This document shows, piece by piece, positions 1-7,525 of a stretch of 28,312 nt of DNA (position 1 is the stretch's first letter; the number at the start of each line of letters is the position of its first letter). Below the pieces are notes generated by a model. That model made no database searches. It saw nothing but the letters and a program-made list of their open reading frames with translations, and was not told where the DNA came from. The translations under genes were made by a program, and so were the position numbers. Origin of the DNA: DATLFA01 sp039934635 (lineage in GTDB: Bacteria; Actinomycetota; Acidimicrobiia; Acidimicrobiales; WLNW01); assembly GCA_039934635.1 (NCBI GenBank), contig JBDTLT010000051.1, positions 1-28,312 of the forward strand, in the 5' to 3' direction.

Positions 1-2
1 GT

Positions 3-182
3 GTCGATGCCGAACCGTTCGGCCGATGCGCGCGAGTCACCGTCGAAGTCAGCTATCGCGTGCCCGCGCTCACCGTTCCCTTCATCGGCGGATTCGGCTC
101 GGGAATCACCGCGCGGTCGCGCCATTCGGAGATCGTAGATCCGTATCGAAGCGGACTTCCCGAGGGTGGGTGCTTCGAATGA
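3..182 (+). CDS. TadE-like pilus assembly protein, C-terminal part (5' truncated by window)
   Basis: This is an open frame running in from the left edge for 59 codons to TGA at 180-182. The visible tail has alternating hydrophobic beta-strand sequence and then a run ARSRHSEIVDPYRSGLP. That 'sRHsE.vDP.rsGL' ending is typical of TadE-family pseudopilin-like proteins encoded in tad (tight adherence, Flp pilus) clusters. The N-terminal membrane anchor lies outside the window. The stop overlaps the ATG of the next gene (ATGA, 179-182), so the two are translationally coupled. The family call rests on a short tail and is moderately sure. Confidence 0.6.
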   Translation, partial: VDAEPFGRCARVTVEVSYRVPALTVPFIGGFGSGITARSRHSEIVDPYRSGLPEGGCFE

Positions 183-604
183 TTCGCGCATGGGCTCGCG
201 GATCCGTGCTGATGCTGATGCCGGCCGGATTGGTGATCGTCTTCGTACTGGGTTCGATTTCGATCGAGTACGCGGCAGTGAGCATGCGCCAACGCGCGCT
301 CTACAACGCGGCCGATGGCGCAGCCAACGACGCGGCGACGTATGCGATCGACCGAGTGACGCTGCGTGCGACCGGCGAGGTCGTGTTGGACCCGACCCTG
401 GTCGAAGAGGCGGTCGGCGTCTCGTTGCGGTCACAGGGTGTGGTGCTCGTCGGTCCTCCACTGATCGAGGTCTTGGACGACGGCAAGACGATTCATCTCG
501 AATTGGTGCAACACGTGCCGTTCGTGATTGCGGGAGCACTCCCGGGGACCGATGGCACGATTGTGAGGGCCAATGTGAGGGTGACCACCGTCGACACCGG
601 CTGA
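179..604 (+). CDS. TadE/TadG-like Flp pilus-associated membrane protein
   Basis: This encodes a 141-residue protein with a short basic N-terminus, one transmembrane helix (about residues 9-30), then a segment rich in Ala, Asn and Asp (RALYNAADGAANDAA). That arrangement, a single N-terminal anchor followed by an 'aADaAA' stretch, is characteristic of TadE/TadG minor pseudopilins that place their C-terminal domain outside the membrane. The start at 179 was chosen because it overlaps the stop of the upstream TadE-like gene (ATGA) and directly precedes the anchor; the frame stays open further upstream but gives Arg-rich non-coding sequence. It probably belongs to the tail of a tad operon that extends beyond the left edge. 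Confidence 0.65.
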   Translation: MIRAWARGSVLMLMPAGLVIVFVLGSISIEYAAVSMRQRALYNAADGAANDAATYAIDRVTLRATGEVVLDPTLVEEAVGVSLRSQGVVLVGPPLIEVLDDGKTIHLELVQHVPFVIAGALPGTDGTIVRANVRVTTVDTG

Positions 605-654
605 GCGCCCCGTCTGCCTGCCTTCGTAAGACTCCCTTTCATGTTGTTTCATGA

Positions 655-660
655 TATTCT
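655..660 (+). promoter_or_regulatory. -10 box for the pseudokinase/LysM operon (leaderless-type)
   Basis: TATTCT sits 6 nt before the GTG at 667 with no Shine-Dalgarno between. The surrounding 630-660 stretch is the AT-richest DNA of this neighbourhood. The spacing fits transcription beginning at or next to the start codon. No convincing -35 box is visible. Confidence 0.5.
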
Positions 661-666
661 GATCCA

Positions 667-1713
667 GTGCAACGTCCGGTGGCCATCCGACCCGCGGGAG
701 GGCGCCTCGTGGCCGTCAAGACCGCCGAAGGTCCGACCGAGACGGCCCGGCTGAGCCACGAGGCCGACCTCCTGCGCCGCAGCGCGCACCCGGGCGTGGT
801 GGCCATCGTGTCGTTCACATCCGAGGCGAATGGGGCCGAGCTGGTTCTCACTGCGCCCAGCGAGCACACCGTGGCGGAACAGATGCCCGACACGCTGCGG
901 GCTTGTCTCGACTTCGTGGCGGCGATCGCCGAGATCGTTGCCGATCTGCACGCGCTGGGCATCGCCCACTGCGCCATTCGCCCCGACCACGTCCTCGTGG
1001 CACCGCACGGGCAACCCGTGCTGTGCGGTTTTGGTGACGCCCAGTCGGTTGTCGACCCGCAACTCTTCTCTGCCGACGTCGTCGCGATCGGCGAACTGCT
1101 GGCGTGGCTGGCCCGCCGCATGCCCGCCGATCAACGAAACGCGCGACGCGTGTCAACCGCCGTTGCATCTTCCCGTGAGCGCGGCGTGACGGCTCGAGCG
1201 TTGTCCTTCGCTCTGGCCGACGGGCGCCGCGACTCGGGCCGCTCGCGCCCGTCGACCGCGGGGCGTCGACCGGCGATGGTCGCGCTGCTCGTTCTGGCTG
1301 CGATCGCGACCGGTATCGCGCTGGTCACCGGCGACGGACCACCGCCATCGGCGAAAGTTGCGACAACTGTTGCAACAACTGGCTCGAACGTGGTTGCCGC
1401 GGCCGCCGACACTCCACGAGTAGAGATTCGAGGCGTTGCGTACCAGGTTGGTCAACCCGGCGATCTCGCATACTTCGTGCCGTGCGACGACGAGCAACGC
1501 GTCGTCGTGGTGCGCCCGGGCACCGGCGACATCTTCGTCTTCGATCATCTTGCCGAGCCAGGCGCACCGCGCACTGCACAATCAGTCGGTCGCATTGCGG
1601 GCGCGCTCGAGATCATTCCGAGCGAAGACGGCACCTGTGCGGAGTTCGGCGTCGCGACCGAGAGCGAACTCCTCCACCTACCCGTTCCGACGTCGACGAG
1701 GACCACCCGATGA
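667..1713 (+). CDS. Membrane-anchored Ser/Thr pseudokinase
   Basis: This encodes 348 residues: a cytoplasmic protein-kinase-like domain (1-190), one transmembrane helix (about 203-221) and an extracytoplasmic domain (about 240-348). Kinase landmarks are recognisable: VAVK with Lys18, the alphaC Glu32 in HEADLL, and the catalytic loop HCAIRPDH at 101-108. The loop corresponds to HRDLKPEN, so the catalytic Asp is Ala103, the Lys is Arg105 and the Asn is His108. DFG has become GFG (121-123), and the glycine-rich loop is almost absent. It therefore should not transfer phosphate and more probably senses or scaffolds. The GTG start directly follows a -10 box. Its stop overlaps the ATG of the LysM gene, and it lies just after tad genes, so a role in the pilus or cell envelope is inferred. 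The extracytoplasmic part is not recognised. Confidence 0.75.
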   Translation: MQRPVAIRPAGGRLVAVKTAEGPTETARLSHEADLLRRSAHPGVVAIVSFTSEANGAELVLTAPSEHTVAEQMPDTLRACLDFVAAIAEIVADLHALGIAHCAIRPDHVLVAPHGQPVLCGFGDAQSVVDPQLFSADVVAIGELLAWLARRMPADQRNARRVSTAVASSRERGVTARALSFALADGRRDSGRSRPSTAGRRPAMVALLVLAAIATGIALVTGDGPPPSAKVATTVATTGSNVVAAAADTPRVEIRGVAYQVGQPGDLAYFVPCDDEQRVVVVRPGTGDIFVFDHLAEPGAPRTAQSVGRIAGALEIIPSEDGTCAEFGVATESELLHLPVPTSTRTTR

Positions 1714-2528
1714 AGCCCACCACCATTACCTTCGACATGCGATCGGCGCTGCGCACGACGTGCGTCTCGCTCGGCGTCGCCATCGCACTCTGGTCCCTCG
1801 GCCGCGGCGCACTGACGACACCTCCGATCGACTCGTGGACGCAATTCCAACGATGGCTCGGCGAACGGTCGACCGCCGAGGCCGCCATCGCCGCGCTACG
1901 CGCGACCGCAATGGTGGCCGCGTGCTATCTCGGCATCGTCAGCGCGTTGACCGTCGCGGCGAACATCGCGTCGCTCGGTCATCTCGAACAACTGGGGCGA
2001 TCGCTGCTCCCCCGCTCGCTACGACCGTTGATCGGCATTGCAGTAGGCGCCGGGGTCGTCACCGCCGCCGCGAGCGTGACGGTGCCCCGTGACACCGCGC
2101 CGATGCGCGTCGCCACGATCACTCTCGAAGCACCGACCGACGCCACCGCGACCATGTACTTCGTCACCGAAACAGAGACGGCGACCACAACCTCGACCAC
2201 ACTCGCGCCGACCACCAGACTCGCACCGCAACCGGTCGCCACGCTGCCCGCCACCGCACCCGCACCATCGCCGGTGGCAAATCCCGCGCCGGCCATCGCC
2301 GTGCCCCGCACATGGACCATCGCACGCGGCGAACACCTATGGGCCGTCGCCAGCGAAACATTGGCCGACTCGTGGAACCGCGCGCCGACCGACGCCGAGG
2401 TCGCTCCCTACTGGCACCAACTCATCGAGACCAACCGCGGCCGACTCATCGACTCCACGAATGCCGACTACGTACTCGCGGGACAAACATTCGTGCTCCC
2501 CGACGTTCCTGCCGCGCCCGTTCAGTAG
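1710..2528 (+). CDS. LysM-domain membrane protein with three N-terminal helices
   Basis: This encodes 272 residues. Hydrophobic segments lie at about 15-33, 66-86 and 106-124, followed by a Thr/Pro/Ala-rich linker (about 140-198) and a C-terminal LysM-type domain (about 201-263; 'TWTIARGEHLWAVA' with the terminal 'VLAGQTFVLP'). LysM domains bind N-acetylglucosamine polymers such as peptidoglycan, so the likely role is anchoring an envelope structure to the wall. The ATG overlaps the pseudokinase stop by 4 nt, so the two products are made together. LysM proteins of this form are known near tad clusters of Actinobacteria. The segment between the LysM start and end motifs is longer than the usual ~45 residues, suggesting an insertion. 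Confidence 0.8.
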   Translation: MKPTTITFDMRSALRTTCVSLGVAIALWSLGRGALTTPPIDSWTQFQRWLGERSTAEAAIAALRATAMVAACYLGIVSALTVAANIASLGHLEQLGRSLLPRSLRPLIGIAVGAGVVTAAASVTVPRDTAPMRVATITLEAPTDATATMYFVTETETATTTSTTLAPTTRLAPQPVATLPATAPAPSPVANPAPAIAVPRTWTIARGEHLWAVASETLADSWNRAPTDAEVAPYWHQLIETNRGRLIDSTNADYVLAGQTFVLPDVPAAPVQ

Positions 2529-2588
2529 CCCAGATCAAACCGAGCGTATTTTAGGCTCGCTCCCGCTTCCACAAAGACTCTGACGGTC

Positions 2589-2621
2589 CCCTTCGTGCGC
2601 GCTCGAACGAGGCACGAAGGG
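2589..2621. terminator. Bidirectional hairpin terminator between convergent genes
   Basis: A perfect 10-bp inverted repeat, CCCTTCGTGC at 2589-2598 and GCACGAAGGG at 2612-2621, encloses a 13-nt loop. It ends one base before the stop codon of the minus-strand cyclase gene and about 60 nt after the LysM gene, where a terminator serving both would be expected. There is no U-tract, as is common in high-GC Actinobacteria. Confidence 0.65.
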
Positions 2622-2622
2622 T

Positions 2623-5265
2623 TCAGGTGAGGGTGTCGAGGGTGTAGGTGATGAGGTCGTCGAGTGTCATCGCGACACCGTGGTCGCGGGCGGTAGTGAA
2701 GTCGCGGGGGTGGGCGTCGACTGCGGTTTGAGCGTGGACCCGGCAGAGGTGTGTGAGAGCGCCGCCGCCGATGCCGATGGGGTCGCCGTGGCGGGCGGCG
2801 GCGGCGAGGAGCACGGCCGCGGTCTCGATGTCTTGGCGCTGGGCGGCGAGGGCGGCGGCGGTGAACACGCCGCAGAGTGCACTCAGGGTGAGTCCTTCGT
2901 CGCGGGCTATGCGCAAACCCTCGGCGGCGGTTGCCTGTGCGCGGATGTCGTCGCTATCGCCGGCGAGGACGTCGATGGCGGCGGCATCGATGAGGGCTGC
3001 GCTGTGGCCGATGGGGCCGGAGCGCCGGCCGGGATCGACCGCACTGTGCGCAATGGCGCGGGCCCGTTCGGTGTGTCCGGCGTGGTGAAGCACGGCGGTA
3101 AACGTGTTGGCCGACAGGAACATGAGCATCGGGTCGCCGTGTCGGCGGATCTCGGCTTGGAGTCGTTCGTGGTGTTCGATCAACTCGTCGTCGTCCCAGG
3201 CACCGGGGCAGGATCCGCGCTGCGCTTCGACGAGGAGTTGGAGATAGCGCTGGCCGCCGGCAACTACAACTTGGTGGCCGCGCTCCCACCACTGCCGGTA
3301 TCCCACGGGGTCCTGGCGGTGGATCGCTGCGACCATCAACGCCTCGAACGCACCCCAGGGTGCGTCGACGCCAGCGGCGTCCGCGAGTTGGACGGCCTCG
3401 GTGGCGGAGCGCTCTCCGGCCAACACGTCGCCGGTGCTGGCTTCGGCCCGCGCCGCGGCAGACAGGGCACGGAGTCGACGGCGCGCGTCCAGGTCGGGAT
3501 TCATGAGAAGCTGCTCGTGCCAGCGCAGTCCTTCGCGGGTGCGGCGAATTTGCCAGTACACACCGAGTGCCAGCACACCTCGGGCGGCGTCGTTGACCCC
3601 GCCAGCCGACAACAGGTGCGCAAATGCGGTGCGGTAGTTGTCGATGTCTGCGCCGATCGCGTCGAGCACCACGTTCTGATCGGTGCCGCCGGTCGTTCGG
3701 CCCAATGTGCGCGCCCGGCCACACCAATAGGTGGCGTGGCAGTCCTGCACCTCGGCCACGTCGCTTTGGTCTGCGAGGCGATCGGCGGCGAACTGACGCA
3801 ATGTCTCCAACAGCCGATACCGCACCTCGGTCGAGTCGGAGACAGCAAGCACCATGGACTTGTCCACGAGATGCCCGAGCGCGTCGAGCACCTCGAAACC
3901 TTCGACGATCCCGCCCGTGGCGATCGCCTGCGCCGCGTCCAAGTCGAAGCTCCCCGCCAACGTCGATAGACGCTGAAAGACCGCGCGTTCGGTGTCGTCC
4001 AACAGTCCATAGGACCACGCGACCGTCGCCTGCAACGTGCGATGTCGCTCCACCGCGGTGCGGCCCCCGCCGGTCAACAGCCGGAACCGTTGATCGAGCC
4101 GCTCCGCGATCTGCGACGGGGCCATCATCCGCGCTCGCGCCGCCGCCAACTCGATCGCCAACGGTATCCCATCCAACCGCACACAGATCTCACCGATCGC
4201 CCGGCGCTGGCTTGCATCAAAGGTCGCACCGGCCTGCGCGGCGCGCTCGATGAACAACTCCACCGCCTCGGTCCCCTCCGCCAACGGCGGCACCGCCCGC
4301 ACCCGCTCCGCCGCAATCCCCAACGGCTCACGACTCGTCGCCAACACGCGCACCCCCGGCGCACTCGCCGCAAGCCGGTCGACAAGGCGGGCCACTGGGC
4401 TGAGGACGTGCTCGCAGTTGTCGATGATCATAAGCAGGCGCTTGGACTTCATTCGGCTCACGAGGGTGGTCGCCAACGGCTCGCCGGTCTGCGCCGCCAC
4501 GCCCAACACCTCGGCCACGGTTTGCAGGACCATCGCGTCGTGCGCGAGCGGCGCCAACTCAACCACCCACACCCCGTCCGCGAAGTGCGGCAACACCTCT
4601 GCGCCGACCGCCAACGCCAAACGGGTCTTACCGACTCCGCCGACACCGGTCAATGTCACCAACGGTTCGCGCTCCACCAACGCGGCCAACTCCGCGATCA
4701 ACGCTTGACGACCCACCAACGCCGTTGGCTGCACCGGCAGATTCGTCGGCGAGTTTTCCAGCGACCGCAAGGCTGCGAACTCGCCCCCGCCGACCTGCCA
4801 CACATGTTCCGCTCGTGAGAGGTCGCGCAAGCGATGCTGGCCGAGATCGCGCAAATCGTCCCGGTCACGTACCAACTCCGCGGTCGCGGCGCTACACACG
4901 ATCTGATGGCCGTGAGCGATCGACATCAACCGCGCGCAGCGATTCAACGTCGCACCGAAGTAGTCGCCGTCACGGAACTCGGCCTCACCAGTGTGCAGTC
5001 CCATGCGCACGGGCAACACATCAACCAACTGACGCTGCGCCTCGGCGGCCGCGTTCACCGCATCAGAAGCCGACCCGAACGCAGCCGCGGCACCGTCGCC
5101 GGTGTGCTTGAACAGATGACCCCGATGCTTGTCCACGACGTCGCGCAAGATCGCGTCGTGATCCACCAGCAATGCCCGCATCGCCTCCGGCTCGTCCTGC
5201 CACCGACGCGTCGAACCCTCGATATCAGTGAACAGAAAGGTGACCGTGCCCGTCGGCGGCTGCAC
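2623..5265 (-). CDS. Class III adenylate/guanylate cyclase fused to STAND (NB-ARC) ATPase
   Basis: This encodes 880 residues. An N-terminal class III cyclase domain (about 5-160) carries the opening motif TVTFLFTDIEGST with metal-binding Asp14, TGDG with the second Asp57, and the Asn108/Arg112 pair in LNRCAR. K53 and D101 lie where adenine-selecting residues lie in the family (inference). A STAND ATPase follows, with P-loop GVGGVGKT (207-214), Walker B LLMIID (277-282) and the sensor-like ATSREPLG. The C-terminal ~450 residues look like alpha-helical TPR-type repeats; no LuxR-type helix-turn-helix is seen at the end. Such proteins are common multidomain signal ATPases in Actinobacteria. The GTG start at 5265 was chosen because TAGCGT lies 7 nt upstream and family members begin just before PTGTVTFLF; the frame continues upstream, but Arg/Pro-rich. 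The activating signal is unknown. Confidence 0.85.
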   Translation of the reverse strand: MQPPTGTVTFLFTDIEGSTRRWQDEPEAMRALLVDHDAILRDVVDKHRGHLFKHTGDGAAAAFGSASDAVNAAAEAQRQLVDVLPVRMGLHTGEAEFRDGDYFGATLNRCARLMSIAHGHQIVCSAATAELVRDRDDLRDLGQHRLRDLSRAEHVWQVGGGEFAALRSLENSPTNLPVQPTALVGRQALIAELAALVEREPLVTLTGVGGVGKTRLALAVGAEVLPHFADGVWVVELAPLAHDAMVLQTVAEVLGVAAQTGEPLATTLVSRMKSKRLLMIIDNCEHVLSPVARLVDRLAASAPGVRVLATSREPLGIAAERVRAVPPLAEGTEAVELFIERAAQAGATFDASQRRAIGEICVRLDGIPLAIELAAARARMMAPSQIAERLDQRFRLLTGGGRTAVERHRTLQATVAWSYGLLDDTERAVFQRLSTLAGSFDLDAAQAIATGGIVEGFEVLDALGHLVDKSMVLAVSDSTEVRYRLLETLRQFAADRLADQSDVAEVQDCHATYWCGRARTLGRTTGGTDQNVVLDAIGADIDNYRTAFAHLLSAGGVNDAARGVLALGVYWQIRRTREGLRWHEQLLMNPDLDARRRLRALSAAARAEASTGDVLAGERSATEAVQLADAAGVDAPWGAFEALMVAAIHRQDPVGYRQWWERGHQVVVAGGQRYLQLLVEAQRGSCPGAWDDDELIEHHERLQAEIRRHGDPMLMFLSANTFTAVLHHAGHTERARAIAHSAVDPGRRSGPIGHSAALIDAAAIDVLAGDSDDIRAQATAAEGLRIARDEGLTLSALCGVFTAAALAAQRQDIETAAVLLAAAARHGDPIGIGGGALTHLCRVHAQTAVDAHPRDFTTARDHGVAMTLDDLITYTLDTLT

Positions 5266-5272
5266 CAACAAG

Positions 5273-5278
5273 ACGCTA
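5273..5278 (-). promoter_or_regulatory. -10 box for the cyclase/ATPase gene
   Basis: Read on the minus strand, TAGCGT stands 7 nt before the GTG at 5265 with no Shine-Dalgarno. The same hexamer at the same distance precedes the FolP2-like gene (21655-21660). This supports a leaderless transcript and the chosen start. Confidence 0.5.
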
Positions 5279-5614
5279 CAGACAGCTCTCACTCGCCGCC
5301 ATCGATCAGGCACAACGTTCGGCTCAACTTTCCTGGGCGGCACAGCACGCGGTGCCAAGACTCCCCTTTTCAGTAACCTGCACGGGCATCGGTGTCTTCG
5401 GGCTCCGATGCGGTGGGGAGGGATGCATGACTTCGGAGTCGCAGCGGTATTTCGCAGAGCGCTTCGCGCCAGGCGGTGAGCCCGAGACTCGAGCGGTCGA
5501 AGCCCATGAAGGTCGCAGCATTCGTAGCTCCTGGGTGTAACGGAATGGGTCATTGGGACGATCTGTCGTCTGTCAGCTGGGTCGAGTGACTCAGTCTTCG
5601 CTCGGGAGGCGACA
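5279..5614. other. Divergent intergenic region, mostly non-coding
   Basis: About 335 bp separate the divergent cyclase and coiled-coil genes. The region holds the minus-strand promoter at 5273-5278, a candidate 37-codon ORF (5427-5540) and an imperfect inverted repeat (CTGGGTC at 5577-5583, GACTCAG at 5588-5594, one mismatch) shortly upstream of the ribosome-binding site of the coiled-coil gene. The repeat could be an operator, but it is short. I see no tRNA and no conserved protein here. Confidence 0.4.
5427..5540 (+). CDS. Candidate small ORF (37 aa) with a strong ribosome-binding site
   Basis: The ATG at 5427 is preceded by GGGGAGGG (5415-5422), a strong Shine-Dalgarno at 4-5 nt, which is unusual in this window. 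The product is 37 residues, hydrophilic and charged (MTSESQRYFAERFAPGG...), with no membrane segment and no family I recognise. It ends 74 nt before the coiled-coil gene, so it could be a leader ORF or the remnant of a longer gene. Codon choice is only weakly GC3-biased. Support is the ribosome-binding site alone. Confidence 0.3.
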   Translation: MTSESQRYFAERFAPGGEPETRAVEAHEGRSIRSSWV

Positions 5615-6562
5615 GTGGGATTGCTGAGAACGGCGGGCACCGCCCAGCACGACGAGATTGCTGTGTCGACGGATCTTCAACGCCCCGTTGACCCGGGACT
5701 TGATCTGCAAGCAGGACTTGATCGGCTCCACAGTTCGCCTGGTCTGGATCAAGTAGGCGCGGATGTGGCGGATGTCTTGCGCGCTTTCGCGCAGAGCATC
5801 GAGATGGCCAACCGCCGGGCCGAGCACCATGCCCGGCGGGCAGTCGCGGAGGCCGAGGCGCACGCGTTGCAGCTACACGAAGACGCGGAGACAGAGGCTG
5901 ATCGCTTACGAACCGCGGCACAGGATGCCAATGATCAAGCTGCACGTGCCCTGGAAACCGCACGCCTCGAAACCCGTCGCGTCTGGGAAGAGTTGCGCTC
6001 GAACGCCGAAACGATCACGAACGAGGCACGCAAGGAAGCGACGCGACTCGTCGAACAGGCCCGAGCGGAGGCCGAGGAAACTACAAGACACACCACGGAC
6101 GTCGCGGCGCAGGAAATCGTGGAGGCGCAGCGCCGCGCCGCGGAAGTCATTCGCATCGCCGAACAAGATGCGGCTGTCCTGCGAGCGAACGCCAAAGAGC
6201 TCAACGACGAGAGCGCTGCCGCGCTCGATCGGACTCGAGGCGAACAACGCCTTCTGCTCGAGCAGGCCCGGAGCCGAGCGGACGCCATCGCTCGCGAAGC
6301 GAAGGATCGGGCCTCCGCGCACGTCGGTGACATCTTCACGCGGGCCGGCGCCGAGATCGACAAACTTCAAGAAGCCCGCGGCCGCGCGGTTCGCACGCTT
6401 GGTGTGTGCGAGAGACAGCTCAACGAGTTGTCTCGTTCACTCGAGACTCTGGCCGAGATCGGCATCGAAGCCCCATCCGCGGACACCAACGAAGACCTAG
6501 ACGAAACACAACATCCACCGACCGTCGACGATGCGATGAGAACGCCCACCAGCACGTCATAG
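5615..6562 (+). CDS. Long coiled-coil protein, DivIVA-like in its C-terminal part
   Basis: This encodes 315 residues. After a short N-terminus (1-45), residues about 50-260 form an almost unbroken Ala/Glu/Arg-rich helix predicted to be coiled coil, with recurrent 'AxxxAxxEAxRxxxxA' spacing, then an acidic disordered tail. The same composition occurs in the C-terminal coiled coils of actinobacterial DivIVA/Wag31 and in ATP-synthase-b-like stalk proteins. The membrane-binding DivIVA N-terminal motif (GYDxxEVD) is not visible, so this is not called divIVA. The GTG start is fixed by GGGAGG at 5604-5609, 5 nt upstream. No transmembrane segment is seen. It may scaffold polar or division structures, but this is inference from composition only. 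Confidence 0.75.
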   Translation: MGLLRTAGTAQHDEIAVSTDLQRPVDPGLDLQAGLDRLHSSPGLDQVGADVADVLRAFAQSIEMANRRAEHHARRAVAEAEAHALQLHEDAETEADRLRTAAQDANDQAARALETARLETRRVWEELRSNAETITNEARKEATRLVEQARAEAEETTRHTTDVAAQEIVEAQRRAAEVIRIAEQDAAVLRANAKELNDESAAALDRTRGEQRLLLEQARSRADAIAREAKDRASAHVGDIFTRAGAEIDKLQEARGRAVRTLGVCERQLNELSRSLETLAEIGIEAPSADTNEDLDETQHPPTVDDAMRTPTSTS

Positions 6563-7193
6563 ATACTCGTTGACGTGCCACCGTCGCTCCGCCTGATGCC
6601 CGATGGCCGCGCAACCCCCCGTGCTTGCAGGTACTCGAATGCTCAGAACAAAGGACCCGGCACCGGGTGGTCGATCAAGCCGACCGCTCCCTCTCCGACA
6701 GAGAATGGCCGCGCCGCCCGCTTCACCCACCACCGCACGGCCACCAAGCTCGCCGTGGCTATCGCCACCAATTCGATCACGATCTTCTTCATACGCGACC
6801 CCCGATCGATCAACTCGCGAGATCTCTGGTGAAAGCACCGCCCGAGGTGAAGCACGGCTTTCGCGATCGTTAGACCATCAGCGCCGTTACCCGCATGTCG
6901 AGTTACCCAAACGGTCCGAGACAGCGAACGGACCGGACTAGCTGCACGGTCAATGAGCGCTGACCTATCCCGGTGACCGGCAACACTCCTTATAGCCATC
7001 TGCGTCGGGCGACATGCCTCATGAGAACGTCGATCGGTTGTCATTACGGTGCCGCGGGTGCGTCACCACCTCCGCACGGTGCCAGGCTTTCGGTTGACCC
7101 CGTTTCGGTCTTCGAGGAATGGATCGCGGGCCGCAATTCCTCAGAAGCGCATTGCCCTTCGAACGGCCAAAGCGATCATCAGGGCGGTGAGTC
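6563..7193. other. Sparsely coding stretch
   Basis: About 630 bp between the coiled-coil gene and the small gene at 7194. The only coding candidate is the single-helix ORF at 6643-6792 (minus). Small symmetric elements are present: ACCCGG-CA-CCGGGT at 6655-6668, and a 7-bp stem CGGTCCG/CGGACCG (6912-6918 and 6929-6935, 10-nt loop). GC content is lower than in the genes and many frames are interrupted, so the region may be a decayed or regulatory segment. No RNA gene was recognised. Confidence 0.4.
6643..6792 (-). CDS. Candidate small single-pass membrane protein (49 aa)
   Basis: The ORF starts at ATG 6792 and encodes MKKIVIELVAIATASLVAV followed by RWWVKRAARPFSVGEG: a short positive N-terminus, one hydrophobic helix (about 4-20), and a basic, Trp-containing interface. 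A purine-rich GGGGG lies 6 nt before the ATG. A helix flanked by KK and RWWVKR is typical of real small membrane proteins rather than of random ORFs, which here tend to be Arg/Pro/Ser-rich. No family is recognised, and it has no operon partners. Confidence 0.45.
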   Translation of the reverse strand: MKKIVIELVAIATASLVAVRWWVKRAARPFSVGEGAVGLIDHPVPGPLF

Positions 7194-7514
7194 ATGACGG
7201 CGGATGAGGCAACGTGGCGGAGTTGCTTCGCCGCGGCGCGGGCGCAGGCTTCATCTGAGTGGTCGGATCTCGCGGTCGAGATCTTGACCGTCCTCGCGAT
7301 GACCGGATACGTGTTGCCGACTGAAACGAAAGAGGTGGCGAGCGACGCCGTGGCATGGTTTCTTCGCCATCGGGCTGATGTGTTGCACGAGGCCACACGG
7401 TGGGCGGGCATGGACATGGTGAGTTTCCACTCCACGCCGGGCGCTCTCGGGCAGTACTCGAACGAGCGTGCTCTGGACACCCTTCGCGAACTCAGGGCCC
7501 AACTTGCTGGCTGA
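7194..7514 (+). CDS. Hypothetical protein (106 aa)
   Basis: The protein is 106 residues, soluble and predicted mostly alpha-helical, with no transmembrane segment. It begins MTADEATWRSCFAAARAQ and ends with a helical LDTLRELRAQLAG. I do not recognise a family. The start is supported by GGTGAG just upstream of the ATG. Composition is protein-like and GC3 is high, unlike the neighbouring spacer. It converges on the cytidine deaminase gene with only 11 bp between stops. Its job cannot be inferred from context. Confidence 0.6.
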   Translation: MTADEATWRSCFAAARAQASSEWSDLAVEILTVLAMTGYVLPTETKEVASDAVAWFLRHRADVLHEATRWAGMDMVSFHSTPGALGQYSNERALDTLRELRAQLAG

Positions 7515-7525
7515 GTGGTCCGCCG

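Noticed and set aside
5352..5521. Overlapping frames on both strands upstream of the coiled-coil gene
   Set aside because: Except for the ATG at 5427 with its ribosome-binding site, there is no start signal, no motif and no recognisable protein.
6912..6935. 7-bp hairpin CGGTCCG/CGGACCG in the sparse region
   Set aside because: Short, not beside a gene end or start, and of a kind expected by chance in this composition.
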